A stretch of 64,000 nucleotides of DNA, taken from contig DISJ01000016.1 in assembly GCA_002421605.1 (NCBI GenBank), forward strand, positions 165,036 through 229,035, written 5' to 3'. The notes beneath the pieces were generated by a model that saw only the letters and a program-made list of their open reading frames with translations, had not been told where the DNA came from and made no database searches. Positions 62,346 through 64,000 of this stretch are shown piece after piece. The stretch's first letter is position 1. Each line of letters starts with the position of its first letter. This stretch comes from Rhodobacteraceae bacterium UBA6213. Lineage in GTDB: Bacteria; Pseudomonadota; Alphaproteobacteria; Rhodobacterales; Rhodobacteraceae. The translations under genes were made by a program, and so were the position numbers.

Positions 62346-62698
62346 GTGGCGCGGTTTCCTACCATGATGGCTTGGCCGCCGAAGCACAGGTGGCGGCGCT
62401 CTATGTTCAAGGTGGCCGACTCATTGCCGCGCGCCGCTGGCGCGGCAGCGGCGGCGAGATCGACCTGATTGCGCGCGAAGGCGCGGGGTTGGTGTTCGTA
62501 GAGGTCAAGAAAGCGGCAAGCCATGCGCGCGCTGCCGAGAGGCTTTCGCGCCGCCAAATGGATCGCATCTATTGCTCGGCAAGCGAGTTTTTGGCAACGG
62601 AACCGCTTGGGCAGGGCACCGCAGTGCGCTTCGACGTGGCATTGGTTGATGCGATCGGTCAGATCAAGATCATCGAAAACGCTTTCGGGCTTGACTGA
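62342..62698 (+). CDS. UPF0102 (YraN-like) putative endonuclease
   Basis: A 118-residue YraN/UPF0102 protein. RRWRGSGGEIDLIAREGAGLVFVEVKKAA shows the nuclease-like core; the key pieces are GGEIDLIA and FVEVK. It is related in fold to archaeal Holliday-junction resolvases, with an unproven DNA role. It is co-translated with rsmI, the conserved neighbour order in proteobacteria. Confidence 0.9.
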   Translation: MSGAVSYHDGLAAEAQVAALYVQGGRLIAARRWRGSGGEIDLIAREGAGLVFVEVKKAASHARAAERLSRRQMDRIYCSASEFLATEPLGQGTAVRFDVALVDAIGQIKIIENAFGLD

Positions 62699-62757
62699 GG
62701 ACGGCTTGCAACGCGAAGCGGGCTCGGCCATGTAGGTGCCAACATGGGGGTGGCGAA

Positions 62758-63705
62758 ATGGCCTTGAAAGTTGCAATTCAGATGGACCCGATCGGTGCGA
62801 TCAATATCGACGCCGACAGCACGTTTCGCATCGCACTTGAAGCGCAGGCACGCGGGCATACGCTGTTCTATTACACGCCGGACCGGTTGGCCTATCGCGA
62901 AGGGCGCATTTTCGCACGGGGCTGGCCGCTGGAGGTGCGCCGCGTCAAGGGCGACCATTTCACACTTGGCGGCGAGATCGAGGTGGACCTTGCCGATTGG
63001 GATGTGGTCTGGCTGCGCCAAGACCCGCCCTTCGACATGGGCTACATCACCACCACGCATTTGTTAGAGCGAATCCACCCTGCGACGCTGGTGGTCAACG
63101 ATCCGTTCTGGGTGCGCAATTCGCCCGAAAAGCTCTTGGTGCTGGATTTTCCCGATCTGACGCCGCCCACGCTGGTGGCGCGCGATCTGGCCACGATCAG
63201 GGCTTTTCGGGCGCGCCACGGCGATATCATCCTGAAACCGCTTTACGGAAATGGCGGCGCCGGGGTTTTCCGCCTTGATCCGGGGGATCGTAACCTTGCC
63301 TCATTGCACGAGCTGTTCAGCGGCATCAACCGCGAGCCGCTGATCGCGCAGAAATTTCTGCCCGATGTAGCCAAGGGTGACAAGCGCATCATTCTGGTGG
63401 ATGGTGAGCCGGTGGGGGCGATCAACCGGGTGCCCGCCGAAGGCGAGACACGCTCAAACATGCATGTGGGCGGGCGGCCAGAGCCCGTTGGTCTGAGCGC
63501 GCGCGACCGCGAGATTTGCACGCGCATCGGCCCGATGCTGCGTGAAAAAGGACAGGTTTTCGTGGGGATCGACGTGATCGGCGACTGGTTGACCGAGATC
63601 AACGTAACCTCGCCCACCGGCATTCAAGAGTTGGAGCGGTTTGACGGCACCAATGCCGCGCTGCGCATGTGGCAGGTGATCGAGGCCAAGCGCGCCGCGC
63701 ACTAA
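62758..63705 (+). CDS. gshB: Glutathione synthetase
   Basis: A 315-residue ATP-grasp glutathione synthetase. VVNDPFWVRNSPEKLLVLDF, IILKPLYGNGGAGVFRL (ATP loop) and VTSPTGIQELERFDG are typical of the proteobacterial GshB. It joins glycine to gamma-glutamylcysteine. GGGGGTGGCGAA precedes the ATG. Its stop is only 4 bases from the stop of the convergent ComM-type gene. Confidence 0.96.
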   Translation: MALKVAIQMDPIGAINIDADSTFRIALEAQARGHTLFYYTPDRLAYREGRIFARGWPLEVRRVKGDHFTLGGEIEVDLADWDVVWLRQDPPFDMGYITTTHLLERIHPATLVVNDPFWVRNSPEKLLVLDFPDLTPPTLVARDLATIRAFRARHGDIILKPLYGNGGAGVFRLDPGDRNLASLHELFSGINREPLIAQKFLPDVAKGDKRIILVDGEPVGAINRVPAEGETRSNMHVGGRPEPVGLSARDREICTRIGPMLREKGQVFVGIDVIGDWLTEINVTSPTGIQELERFDGTNAALRMWQVIEAKRAAH

Positions 63706-63709
63706 GGCT

Positions 63710-64000
63710 TTAGCGCCCGGCTGCGAGTGTTAGCCGATAGCCAACCGCCTCGGCGACATGAGGCAGGTGCAGCGGGTCCGAACCGTCGAGGTCGGCGATG
63801 GTGCGCGCTACCCGCAGCACCCTGTGATAGCCGCGCGCGGTCAGTCCGAAGCGGTCGGCCACCTTGGCCAGAAGCGCGCGGCCTTCGGCATCAGGTTGCG
63901 CTACCTCGTCCAGCAGCGCGCCTTCGGCTTCGGCATTTACCCGCACCTCGGGGTGGTCCGCATAGCGCGCCGATTGCCGCTGGCGCGCGCGCAGAACGCG
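63710..64000 (-). CDS. ComM/YifB-type Mg-chelatase-like ATPase, N-terminal part outside window
   Basis: The last 96 codons of a ComM/YifB AAA+ ATPase. The visible segment (RVLRARQRQSARYADHPEVRVNAEAE, given here by RARQRQSARY) and FGLTARGYHRVLRVARTIADLDG are the family C-terminal helical bundle. The frame is open to the window edge, so the Walker motifs lie outside. The protein acts on DNA branch migration in transformation in some bacteria. It converges with gshB. Confidence 0.88.
   Translation of the reverse strand, partial: RVLRARQRQSARYADHPEVRVNAEAEGALLDEVAQPDAEGRALLAKVADRFGLTARGYHRVLRVARTIADLDGSDPLHLPHVAEAVGYRLTLAAGR

Overview
The window is a GC-rich, gene-dense stretch of a chromosome that reads as an alphaproteobacterium of the Rhodobacterales (Roseobacter/Rhodobacter type). 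The signs are a DctP-Q-M TRAP transporter, a dimethylglycine-dehydrogenase-like FAD enzyme with a fused aminomethyltransferase domain, a MerR/acyl-CoA dehydrogenase/thiolase/FadJ operon, a 60-residue membrane protein typical of the group, glnD-murJ, and a rsmI-yraN-gshB block next to an LpoA-like lipoprotein. Many genes overlap by 1-8 bases (ATGA, GTGA), so translational coupling is common. I see no rRNA, tRNA, insertion sequence, phage or CRISPR array. About 60 protein genes account for nearly all of the sequence.

Layout. (1) 1-2335: end of a haloacid dehalogenase, an alpha/beta hydrolase and a threonine-dehydratase-like PLP enzyme, coupled. (2) 2490-7069: three envelope proteins of unknown function: a membrane-anchored protein with a long Pro/Ala linker, and a convergent coupled pair (a secreted protein resembling the phosphodiester-glycosidase fold plus a secreted SUMF1-fold protein). 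(3) 7272-19078: a catabolic island with three FCD-type GntR regulators, a fucose-isomerase-like enzyme, a quinate/shikimate-dehydrogenase-like protein, a TRAP transporter, type II dehydroquinase, a Gfo/Idh/MocA oxidoreductase, an HpcH/HpaI aldolase, an AEC carrier and a hydratase/FAH-type enzyme. The divergent dctP-aroQ promoter region is full of palindromes. (4) 19330-23816: a degenerate EF-G paralogue converging on the DMGDH-like enzyme. (5) 23932-29572: small membrane proteins, cytochrome b561, a hydrolase, DUF817-glyA, nadK. (6) 29607-34010: prpE, with TTTGCAAA-type repeats upstream, and the malic enzyme maeB. (7) 34144-38665: nucleoside salvage operon cdd-deoA-deoB-add-upp. (8) 38731-42713: a SPOR protein, a degenerate M48-like membrane protein, a DMT transporter and a sulfotransferase. 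(9) 42778-51389: a fatty-acid beta-oxidation operon under two MerR paralogues, with three cupin domains between fadA and fadJ and two very small genes inside. (10) 51542-64000: hotdog thioesterases, MATE pump, trpS, a rhomboid-like protein without catalytic residues, murJ-glnD, LpoA-like lipoprotein, rsmI-yraN, gshB and the end of a ComM-type ATPase.

The best candidates for undescribed biology are the secreted trio (2490-7069), the quinate/shikimate-like catabolic island with an incomplete known pathway, the cupin genes coupled into a beta-oxidation operon, and three proteins that keep a fold but appear to have lost the catalytic residues (EF-G-like, rhomboid-like, M48-like). Family assignments come from reading motifs in translated sequence; no database search was run.
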